Assembly: GCA_016867095.1 (NCBI GenBank)
Contig: VGKK01000087.1
Coordinates: 1-5,067 of the forward strand
Reading direction: 5' to 3'
Origin: Candidatus Omnitrophota bacterium
GTDB taxonomy: Bacteria > Omnitrophota > Gorgyraeia > Gygaellales > Profunditerraquicolaceae
Length of the DNA: 5,067 nucleotides
The notes beneath the pieces are model-generated. The model did no database searches and was not told the origin of the DNA. It saw only the letters and a list, made by a program, of their open reading frames with translations. The translations under genes and the position numbers were made by a program. Positions 1 through 4,657 of the stretch are shown here, one piece after another. Each line of letters begins with the position of its first letter. Position 1 is the first letter of the stretch.

Positions 1-670
1 CGTTGAAAACATTCCAATCCGGCCTGGCCATATCCGGCGCGCCTAAAGTAAAAACCCTAATCATAAGCAACAGTCCGAAAATAAATAAAAGCGGCATTGC
101 CCATTTACAAAGCCTCTCTATGCCGCCTTTTATCCCGTAATAAATTACCCAGGTATTCAAAATAAAAGTGGCGAGGAAAAACAGGTAAGCCGGGGCAAAA
201 CTATTAAAATATTGATTTTTCTCCAGGCCCTGAAAACCACGCAGGAAACTCTGCATTGCCGCCTGGTCGCCGAGATTGCCGTATTTGCCAAAAAGCGCGA
301 AGAAACTATAAGCCAGGGTCCAGGATTCTATATAGGTATAATAGATAAATATGACTAACGGGCCGAATATCCCGATGACGCCGAAATATTTAATAAAACG
401 GTTCTTCTGCCAGACACTGTGGAATATTCCCGGGGCAGTGCCATGCTCAAAACCGCCGCCATAACGGCCCAAGGTCCACTCAATCCACATCAGCGGTATG
501 CCCAATAAGAGCAAGGAAACAAAATAGGGAATCATAAACGCGCCGCCGCCGTTGGAGGCGGCCTTGGCCGGAAAGCGCAGAAAATTCCCCAGCCCGACGG
601 CAGAACCGGCTACCGCCATAATAATCCCTAAACGCGTCCCCCAAGTATCCCTTTTTTTACTCGTGGCCAT
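1..670 (-). CDS. LeuT-like Na+-dependent amino-acid transporter (NSS/SNF family), N-terminal 223 residues, cut by window edge
   Basis: Translating from the ATG at 670 gives 223 residues with no stop before the window edge; the family is about 500 residues, so the second half is missing. The protein matches my memory of Aquifex LeuT closely. Residues 21-34 read AGSAVGLGNFLRFP, the unwound TM1 that carries Na+ and substrate contacts. NGGGAFMIPY follows at 40-49, then GIPLMWIEW at 57-65 in TM2. IYYTYIESW at 109-117 in TM3 includes Tyr111, which aligns with the substrate-binding Tyr108 of LeuT. Hydrophobic stretches near 160-180 and 190-206 fit TM4 and TM5. The family is an inner-membrane Na+ symporter of small neutral amino acids. 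The start is supported by AAGGCGG a few bases upstream and by an N-terminus only two residues longer than LeuT. LeuT Val104 is Ile107 here and Asn21 is Ser23. The family is sure; the substrate is not. Confidence 0.95.
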   Translation of the reverse strand, partial: MATSKKRDTWGTRLGIIMAVAGSAVGLGNFLRFPAKAASNGGGAFMIPYFVSLLLLGIPLMWIEWTLGRYGGGFEHGTAPGIFHSVWQKNRFIKYFGVIGIFGPLVIFIYYTYIESWTLAYSFFALFGKYGNLGDQAAMQSFLRGFQGLEKNQYFNSFAPAYLFFLATFILNTWVIYYGIKGGIERLCKWAMPLLFIFGLLLMIRVFTLGAPDMARPDWNVFN

Positions 671-681
671 AACCGCCTTAA

Positions 682-710
682 ATTATATCCGCCTTTAAAT
701 TACTTTGCAA
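682..710 (-). promoter_or_regulatory. possible sigma70-type promoter before the transporter gene
   Basis: On the minus strand TTGCAA (710-705) and a perfect TATAAT (687-682) are separated by 17 bases. Transcription would start near 675, only about five bases before the ATG at 670, so the message would be almost leaderless and would lose part of the Shine-Dalgarno-like AAGGCGG. The alternative is read-through from the 77-residue gene, which ends 50 bases upstream with no evident terminator. The box match is good but the geometry is odd, so this stays tentative. Confidence 0.35.
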
Positions 711-720
711 GCAGTTTATC

Positions 721-954
721 TTACATCTCCTCCAGGGCTTCCTCAATCAACGGCAAAATACCCTCTGCTTCTTCCCTGGACAGCCTGCCCAGCTTGGCAA
801 AAGCAGGCTGGCCTTCCCTGCCTTTAAGCTCGCGGGTAATCTGCAATTTCTTCGGGCCGTTATTATAAGAATAAACGCTCACTAAAATCTTGCCGGTATC
901 ATTTTCCCAACTCTTAGAAAAAATTTGGTCATCCAAGCTGCTGTCATACGCCAT
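721..954 (-). CDS. conserved small acidic protein of unknown function, 77 residues
   Basis: This is a complete ORF with a near-ideal Shine-Dalgarno, AAAGGAGG at 967-960, five bases before the ATG, so it is clearly translated. There is no signal peptide, membrane segment or cysteine, which points to a cytoplasmic protein. The first half (residues 23-41) looks like beta strands, KILVSVYSYNNGPKKLQIT, followed by a charged turn. The C-terminal part FAKLGRLSREEAEGILPLIEEALEEM looks like one or two amphipathic helices. I have an impression of similar uncharacterised small proteins in environmental bacteria, with the strand-turn-strand and AKLGR blocks conserved, but I cannot name a family or function. 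A beta-then-helix layout is loosely reminiscent of small PC4-like nucleic-acid-binding proteins; that is only a guess. It has its own promoter candidate at 1045-1018 and a leader hairpin at 973-1015. Confidence 0.85.
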   Translation of the reverse strand: MAYDSSLDDQIFSKSWENDTGKILVSVYSYNNGPKKLQITRELKGREGQPAFAKLGRLSREEAEGILPLIEEALEEM

Positions 955-972
955 AACTTCCTCCTTTAATGA

Positions 973-1015
973 GGCCGCAACTTATGGAGCGGTAGCGAAC
1001 ATAAGTTGTCTGGCC
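973..1015. repeat. palindromic element / leader hairpin upstream of the 77-residue gene
   Basis: The arms 977-986 and 1000-1009 pair over 10 bp (AACTTATG with CATAAGTT, extended by a C-G and a G-T pair) around a 13-base loop. Outside them GGCC at 973-976 pairs with GGCC at 1012-1015 across a small bulge. The element sits between the promoter candidate (1045-1018) and the Shine-Dalgarno (967-960), so it would lie at the very start of the messenger. It could be a stabilising 5' hairpin or one copy of a dispersed REP-like palindrome. There is no U-tract, so it is not an intrinsic terminator. Confidence 0.6.
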
Positions 1016-1017
1016 GA

Positions 1018-1045
1018 ATTAAATCCTTGACATCAGAGATGTCAA
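1018..1045 (-). promoter_or_regulatory. sigma70-type promoter for the 77-residue gene
   Basis: On the minus strand a perfect TTGACA (1045-1040) is followed after 16 bases by TTTAAT (1023-1018), five of six matches to the -10 consensus. The predicted start is near 1011, giving a leader of about 55 bases before the ATG at 954. The -35 box overlaps the stop codon of the thioesterase gene and one arm of the palindrome at 1023-1049, so terminator-like structure and promoter share the same bases. Confidence 0.55.
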
Positions 1046-1049
1046 GGAT
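1023..1049 (-). terminator. perfect 12-bp stem-loop over the thioesterase stop codon (weak terminator)
   Basis: ATCCTTGACATC at 1023-1034 and GATGTCAAGGAT at 1038-1049 are exact reverse complements with a 3-base loop. The thioesterase stop codon (1044-1042) lies inside the first transcribed arm. On the minus strand the stem is followed by TTTAATT, a short and imperfect U-tract, so termination would be weak. Because the stem also contains TTGACA, the symmetry may serve instead as an operator over the downstream promoter. Confidence 0.5.
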
Positions 1050-1452
1050 CATCCCTGCTGGAACTGGTTATTTTGTCTCTGACGCTCTGCAACAAGGCAA
1101 TGGGTTTAAAATCCTTATTTATACAAACCAGGGTGGTTTTAGCCTCAACCAAAAGCTTACTGCCCATGCTTATCTGCTGAAGAAAATCAATGGAGCACTT
1201 TCCGATTTTTTCAATGGCGGTAGAAACCTGTAAAATATCCTGATAACGCGCCGGAGACTGATAATCTGCCTGCGTATGCGCCACCGCAAAATATACTCCG
1301 CCTTCAGCTAGTTCTTTTAAAGATATGCCATTGTTTAAGAGATATTCGCTGCGGCCTTCCTCAAAATATTTCAAGTAATTGGCATAATAAACCACCCCGC
1401 CGCAGTCAGTATCATGATAGTATACCTTCTTTTCTATGCAGGACTTTTCCAT
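1042..1452 (-). CDS. ybgC: YbgC/FadM-type acyl-CoA thioesterase (hotdog fold), 136 residues
   Basis: The protein shows the 4-hydroxybenzoyl-CoA thioesterase-like signature: YYHDTDCGGVVYYANYLKY at residues 11-29 followed by EEGR at 31-34. Asp16 is at the position of the catalytic aspartate of this family. Later blocks DYQSPARYQDIL and LVEAKTTLVCIN match the YbgC pattern. The family hydrolyses acyl-CoA or acyl-ACP thioesters in the cytosol, and in Proteobacteria it accompanies the Tol-Pal system; no tol gene is seen here. The frame is open upstream to an ATG at 1503, but that would overlap the lipoprotein gene by 50 bases. I chose the ATG at 1452 because it follows the lipoprotein stop by one base, has GAGAG about six bases upstream, and gives the usual family length of 130-140. 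The last codons and the stop lie in the stem-loop at 1023-1049. Translational coupling with the preceding gene is likely. Confidence 0.92.
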   Translation of the reverse strand: MEKSCIEKKVYYHDTDCGGVVYYANYLKYFEEGRSEYLLNNGISLKELAEGGVYFAVAHTQADYQSPARYQDILQVSTAIEKIGKCSIDFLQQISMGSKLLVEAKTTLVCINKDFKPIALLQSVRDKITSSSRDDP

Positions 1453-1453
1453 A

Positions 1454-1921
1454 TTATTCTCTCGGGCCTTTTTTGCGCTCAATAACCTGCGGCCTTTTCT
1501 CATCTAATGCCTTTGCTAAACCCAAAAAAATCCTTTTAGAAATAACTTCTTTGGCATAAGTGCTGGGCGAAGCGACTTCAATCTGCGTCTTATTGGCGCC
1601 TAACTCCTTAAAAAATACGCCCACCGGAGTGGTATCAAGCCTGGAGAGGTAAATAGCAATCATTTTCTTGCGGCTGTCTTTGGCATAAATATAGGTCTCG
1701 CCATGCCCGAGCATTTTCTCAGTCTTGGTATAGCAGGTGTTATAACTACAATTAAATATCTTGGTAATTGCCTCTTTCCTTGTATCCTCCACGGCCTTGG
1801 TGGAAATGCCCATAAATCCCTTCGCGCCTTCCGTTACCGCGGCGCAACCTAATAAATTAAAAATTAAAAATGTAAAAATAAAAATTATAATGTAGAAATA
1901 AAAATTTTTTGAATTTCCCAT
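1454..1921 (-). CDS. putative lipoprotein of unknown function, 155 residues
   Basis: The start is fixed by a strong AGGAGG-type Shine-Dalgarno just upstream of the ATG at 1921. Residues 1-25 form a hydrophobic signal peptide ending in the lipobox LLGC, with Cys26 as the lipidation site and Ala at +2, which favours outer-membrane rather than inner-membrane placement in enterobacterial terms. The mature part has two cysteines, Cys58 and Cys63, spaced CxxxxC, that could form a disulfide. It continues with alternating hydrophobic residues (GETYIYA, KKMIAIYLS, TPVGVFFKELG, TQIEVASPS) suggesting a small beta-rich domain, then a basic tail. I do not recognise the family. It overlaps nothing and is followed after one base by the thioesterase ATG, so the two form an operon. 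The signal-peptide codons are extremely A/T-rich compared with the rest of the gene. Confidence 0.85.
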   Translation of the reverse strand: MGNSKNFYFYIIIFIFTFLIFNLLGCAAVTEGAKGFMGISTKAVEDTRKEAITKIFNCSYNTCYTKTEKMLGHGETYIYAKDSRKKMIAIYLSRLDTTPVGVFFKELGANKTQIEVASPSTYAKEVISKRIFLGLAKALDEKRPQVIERKKGPRE

Positions 1922-1963
1922 TGCCCCTCCTGTATAATATTTTACTTATAGCTTTGACTAATT

Positions 1964-2102
1964 GCGATTATCAGACTATCAGAATACCAGAGCGAGAAAA
2001 TCAGATTATCAGAATACCAGAGACAAGACAATTTCGCGTTTTTTCTGATAATCTAATACTCTGATAATCTCGTTCTGATACTCTGGCCTTCTGATATTCG
2101 CA
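1964..2102. repeat. inverted array of 8-bp units in the intergenic region (about 140 bp)
   Basis: The left half contains two 23-bp copies, 1970-1992 and 2000-2022, with one mismatch and a 30-base period. Each copy is three 8-base units of the form YCAGANNN. The right half, 2044-2097, is built from the reverse-complement unit TCTGATAN at 2044, 2052, 2060, 2074, 2082 and 2090, with one 6-base interruption at 2068. The outer ends also pair with one mismatch (GCGATTATCAGA at 1964-1975, TCTGATATTCGC at 2090-2101), so the whole can fold as a long imperfect hairpin. It lies 3' of the patatin gene and 5' of the lipoprotein gene, filling most of that 243-base gap. It may act as a strong RNA structure ending the upstream transcript, or be a MITE-like element; no ORF or U-tract was seen. 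Confidence 0.8.
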
Positions 2103-2164
2103 TAAAAGACAGCTCTCTTACTATTAACTCATAGTTTTTTCATTATCTTTGCTACTTAGGATGC

Positions 2165-4240
2165 CTATTCGTTTATCACCTGCCAAATTTTCTCCAGGTT
2201 ACGGCGCGCCTCGGCCTCTCCTCTTCTGGCAAATTCCGCGGCCCGGTGCAACTCCAGCCAATACAGGCCGGAGGTATCCGGATGCAAAACTATATCCGCC
2301 AGTTGCGCCTCTTGCTGCGCCATTTCAGACTGCATTACCTCAATGCTGCTGAAGATAATATCCAGTATATTTATCCTGAACGCCTCTCTCAGGTATTGCC
2401 TTAGGCTAAACCCCGTTAGAAATTTTACTATGCCGCCCTTTTTAGGTGATATTTCTAACGGGGTAAACCATCTTCTTTGCGGGCTTATTGCCGGAGATAA
2501 ACTCATCCCTTCTTTTATTTTTTCGTATTGCCTTTGGATATCTTGCCTGGAGGGCGTGACATTAACCGCGATAATCTTTCTTACGCCCATTTTTAATAAG
2601 ACCTCCGTGGGCAAAGGATTGATTACGCCTCCGTCTAAAAGCATTTCTTCCTTGGCCCTCATCCCGAACGGCCGGAATACGCCGGGCATAGCGCAGCTGG
2701 CCATCAGCGCGTCCACCAGCAGCCCCTTATCTATAACCCTGGACTCCTTCTTTCTGACGTCGCTGGCAATAATCCTTAAGGGGAGCCTGACGTTGCGAAA
2801 GGTCTTGTTGCCTAAATGTTTTTTTAAAAAACCATAAAGCTTGTTGCCCTTGATAAAACCCAGCTTGGGGAAAGTTAAATCTACGATACTCCAGATATAC
2901 TTGGGTTCCCTGAATTCCCTGGCAATCTCCAGTATCTCCTGGCTGGACTTGCCGGTAGCCCAGAGGCTGGCGATCAGCGCGCCTGTGCTTGAGCCGGAGA
3001 CAACATCAATGGGGATTTTTTCTTCTTCAATCACTTTTAACACCCCGATATGACAGAAGGCATAGCCTACGCCCACTCCAAGAGCCAGGCCTACCAGGCG
3101 GTCGCCCAGGGTGCGCGAGACTCTCCTCATCGCCCGCGCGTATTCGCAATTAGCCGCGTCTAAAACCAATCTATCCGAAGCCGCCAATTCTATCTTGGGC
3201 AGGGTAGCTAACACAGGGTATTTTAATATCTCCAGCTGCTGTTCGTAAGTAAGTTTGGAGAATTTATATTCATTGATAATAATTTTTATCTTTGATTCCT
3301 GAAAATGAAATTCCGACTTGAGGCGCTCAATGAGATTATGGGTTTTTTCCAATTCCACGGGCTCGGTTCCGGTAAGGATATGAATCAAGTCCGACTGGTT
3401 TAGCATCTGAAAGATAATCCTGTCCATATAGGCCGGAAGATCCAGGATGATATAATGGTAATCATTAACCAGGCGGCTTAAAACATTCACCAGCCGCTTC
3501 AGGCAGGCGTCGTCTTGCGGCTGATACGAAAGGCAGATTAAATCCACCCCAAAATTATCCTTCAGGAGAAAATCCTTTATTGTTCCGGCAGTATCCAGGG
3601 GAAGGGACAAGTCCAAAACCCGGTGTTCACCCTGGAGGCCCAAACGGCCGGGTAAGCTGTGGGCCTTATCTTGCGTGGCGATATCCAATATCATCACTGA
3701 CTTTTGTGTTTCGCGTTTTAAACCCAGGCCCAAATTAAGCGCGTAAATAGTCTTACCGGCCTGGGAATGGGAGCTAAACACGGAAATAACCGTGCTCTCA
3801 AAAATAGTTTTCTGATGGACGTCTTTACGCTTAAGCCTGCGGGAGAGGGTCTGGCCTAAATCAATGGCCAGGCGGGGAATCTTGTTTAAAAGAAAATTAA
3901 AATCCTCCTTGTTGATAGCGAGGATGAGGCAGTCATTGATGGCCTTGGCGGTTACTGAATGCGCTTCGCCGGTTAAAAGCGAAATAATCCCGAAATACTT
4001 TCCGTGATGCAGGTATTCCAAAATTGTCTCGTTGCCATCCTGGTCTTTAGTATAAATTACCACCCGGCCGAGGATGACGCAAGAAAAGGCATCGGCGCAA
4101 GAGCCTTCTTCGTAAATATTCTGGCCTTTTTTGTACTCTACAAAATTAACCCTTTCCTTAATCAAGGCCTGTTCTTCTTCGGATAAATCGGAAAATAAAG
4201 GGATCTCTTTTAATATGGAATCTTTGTTTACCGCTTCCAT
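2165..4240 (-). CDS. three-domain protein: CNB (Crp-like) - MinD/ParA-like P-loop - patatin-like phospholipase, 691 residues
   Basis: Residues 14-135 are a Crp-like CNB fold, with YFGIISLLTGEAHS at 82-95 where the phosphate-binding cassette lies. Its usual ribose-binding Glu and phosphate-binding Arg are Ile and His here, so classical cAMP binding is doubtful. Residues 150-380 resemble MinD/CpaE ATPases: P-loop HSQAGKT (158-164), Asp186, Walker-B-like IILDLPA (264-270), TEPVELEK and PVLATLP. The deviant Walker A signature lysine is replaced by His158. Residues 383-560 are a patatin hydrolase: Gly-rich GVGVG (388-392), nucleophile Ser418 in GSSTG, and Asp536 in DGG, so the Ser-Asp dyad is intact. 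The usual Arg of the oxyanion loop is Tyr393. No signal peptide is seen. The CNB-plus-patatin order matches neuropathy target esterase, a lysophospholipase. AGGATGGA precedes the ATG at 4240. A palindromic repeat encodes residues 593-611. Expression is probably under the upstream c-di-GMP riboswitch. Confidence 0.93.
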   Translation of the reverse strand: MEAVNKDSILKEIPLFSDLSEEEQALIKERVNFVEYKKGQNIYEEGSCADAFSCVILGRVVIYTKDQDGNETILEYLHHGKYFGIISLLTGEAHSVTAKAINDCLILAINKEDFNFLLNKIPRLAIDLGQTLSRRLKRKDVHQKTIFESTVISVFSSHSQAGKTIYALNLGLGLKRETQKSVMILDIATQDKAHSLPGRLGLQGEHRVLDLSLPLDTAGTIKDFLLKDNFGVDLICLSYQPQDDACLKRLVNVLSRLVNDYHYIILDLPAYMDRIIFQMLNQSDLIHILTGTEPVELEKTHNLIERLKSEFHFQESKIKIIINEYKFSKLTYEQQLEILKYPVLATLPKIELAASDRLVLDAANCEYARAMRRVSRTLGDRLVGLALGVGVGYAFCHIGVLKVIEEEKIPIDVVSGSSTGALIASLWATGKSSQEILEIAREFREPKYIWSIVDLTFPKLGFIKGNKLYGFLKKHLGNKTFRNVRLPLRIIASDVRKKESRVIDKGLLVDALMASCAMPGVFRPFGMRAKEEMLLDGGVINPLPTEVLLKMGVRKIIAVNVTPSRQDIQRQYEKIKEGMSLSPAISPQRRWFTPLEISPKKGGIVKFLTGFSLRQYLREAFRINILDIIFSSIEVMQSEMAQQEAQLADIVLHPDTSGLYWLELHRAAEFARRGEAEARRNLEKIWQVINE
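2407..2466. repeat. palindromic repeat inserted in frame in the patatin gene
   Basis: The arms ACCCCGTTAGAAAT (2410-2423) and its exact reverse complement (2451-2464) flank a 27-base centre. The left 18 bases (2407-2424) are identical to 4596-4613 and the right 15 bases (2450-2464) to 4637-4651, so this and the riboswitch-leader copy belong to one family. In the gene it is read without a stop and encodes roughly TPLEIS...KFLTGF at residues 593-611, in the variable linker between the catalytic domain and the C-terminal helices, where an insertion should be tolerated. Confidence 0.8.
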
Positions 4241-4286
4241 TTAATCCATCCTGTTATTTTTACAAACTAAAGCGAATAATGAAAAT

Positions 4287-4296
4287 ATTATACCAT
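4287..4296 (-). promoter_or_regulatory. extended -10 promoter close to the patatin gene
   Basis: The minus strand reads TGGTATAAT here, a perfect -10 hexamer at 4292-4287 preceded by the TGn extension that can replace a -35 box. Upstream only a poor TTGGGA (4313-4308) at 15-base spacing is available. The start would be near 4280, about 40 bases before the ATG at 4240. Since it lies after both the riboswitch and the terminator-like structure, it would give expression not controlled by either. Confidence 0.5.
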
Positions 4297-4302
4297 AAAA
4301 TA

Positions 4303-4390
4303 AAAAATCCCAACAAAATATGTTCTTCTTCGCCAAGGCTTCGAAGAACTATTCTCCGAAGCTTTAGCGCAGGAGAATGTTGGGATTTTT
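4303..4390 (-). terminator. branched inverted repeat with U-tract: likely terminator / riboswitch expression platform
   Basis: AAAAATCCCAACA (4303-4315) pairs perfectly with 4378-4390 over 13 bp. On the minus strand the stem ends in TTTTTTATTTTA, a good U-tract, and the A-tract on the other side would give the plus strand one too. Inside are two smaller stems: TTCTTCG (4326-4332) with CGAAGAA (4342-4348), and TTCTCC (4352-4357) with GGAGAA (4372-4377), giving a three-way junction. The position between the aptamer and the gene suits a c-di-GMP-controlled terminator. The branched design also looks like a dispersed palindromic element, and both may be true. The large loop makes termination strength uncertain. 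Confidence 0.6.
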
Positions 4391-4562
4391 ATATTAAGAA
4401 ACCACCGATAAAGGCGGGCTTATTCGTTCCTCACCTCGCGGCAACCCAGCCACCATATTACTTCTACCTGCCTAGCTACTCTACTAAAAACCGGCAGAGT
4501 GTGGCTTGGTAAAGTAATTTAGGTCTGTGGCTTTGCGTCCCCGTCTTTCGACGTCCGCCAAA

Positions 4563-4592
4563 CTGCCGGCGGATCCGCCACGATTGTGGCAG
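4563..4592. repeat. GC-rich palindromic repeat inside the riboswitch leader
   Basis: CTGCC (4563-4567) and GGCAG (4588-4592) flank the 12-bp palindrome GGCGGATCCGCC (4568-4579) and the overlapping stem GCCAC-GATT-GTGGC (4577-4590). It abuts the second palindromic repeat at 4593 exactly, and both fill the space between the 5' strand and the tetraloop hairpin of the aptamer. It looks like a separate short palindromic element rather than part of the normal aptamer. Confidence 0.55.
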
Positions 4593-4657
4593 AGGTAAAC
4601 CCCGTTAGAAATTACTTCTAACGTGGCTCCCCCCGTTATTTCTAACGGGGTTTACCT
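4593..4657. repeat. palindromic repeat, intergenic copy of the family found in the patatin gene
   Basis: The arms AGGTAAACCCCGTTAGAAAT (4593-4612) and 4638-4657 are perfect 20-bp reverse complements around a 25-base centre. The centre holds partial copies of the same arm (TTCTAACGTGG at 4616-4626, CCCCGTTA at 4631-4638), so the element can also fold as two adjacent hairpins, one with a GAAA loop closed by TAACGG and CCGTTA. It overlaps the conserved GGTAAACC strand of the aptamer. It shares 18- and 15-base identical blocks with 2407-2464. Confidence 0.85.

Noticed and set aside
1006..1233. Plus-strand open frame of 75 codons
   Set aside because: It lies antisense to the thioesterase gene, has no ribosome site and its protein shows no family motif, while the minus strand gives a clear hotdog enzyme.
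1453..1503. Longer start for the thioesterase at 1503
   Set aside because: It would overlap the lipoprotein gene by 50 bases and add 17 basic residues absent from the family; the ATG at 1452 fits spacing, ribosome site and length.
1934..1960. Promoter for the lipoprotein gene (TAGTCA and TATTAT on the minus strand)
   Set aside because: Spacing is 15 bases, the -35 match is poor, and the start would fall inside the ribosome site; not good enough to annotate.
1970..2022. CRISPR-like pair of 23-bp repeats with a 30-base period
   Set aside because: Only two copies, a 7-base gap in place of a spacer, and the unit is itself made of 8-base repeats continued in inverted form; no cas gene is present.
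2149..3053. Plus-strand open frames of 67, 164 and 70 codons (2149-2352, 2343-2837, 2841-3053)
   Set aside because: All are antisense to the patatin domain, whose catalytic motifs are read on the minus strand; no ribosome sites or recognisable domains.
4004..4186. Plus-strand open frame of 60 codons
   Set aside because: Antisense to the CNB domain and without any supporting signal.
4303..4390. tRNA-like fold suggested by the branched stems
   Set aside because: No T-loop, anticodon or acceptor pattern, and the outer stem is A/U-rich with a U-tract, as in a terminator.
4279..4512. Plus-strand open frame of 77 codons
   Set aside because: It runs across the promoter, branched terminator and conserved riboswitch bases on the opposite strand; its protein has no family signature.
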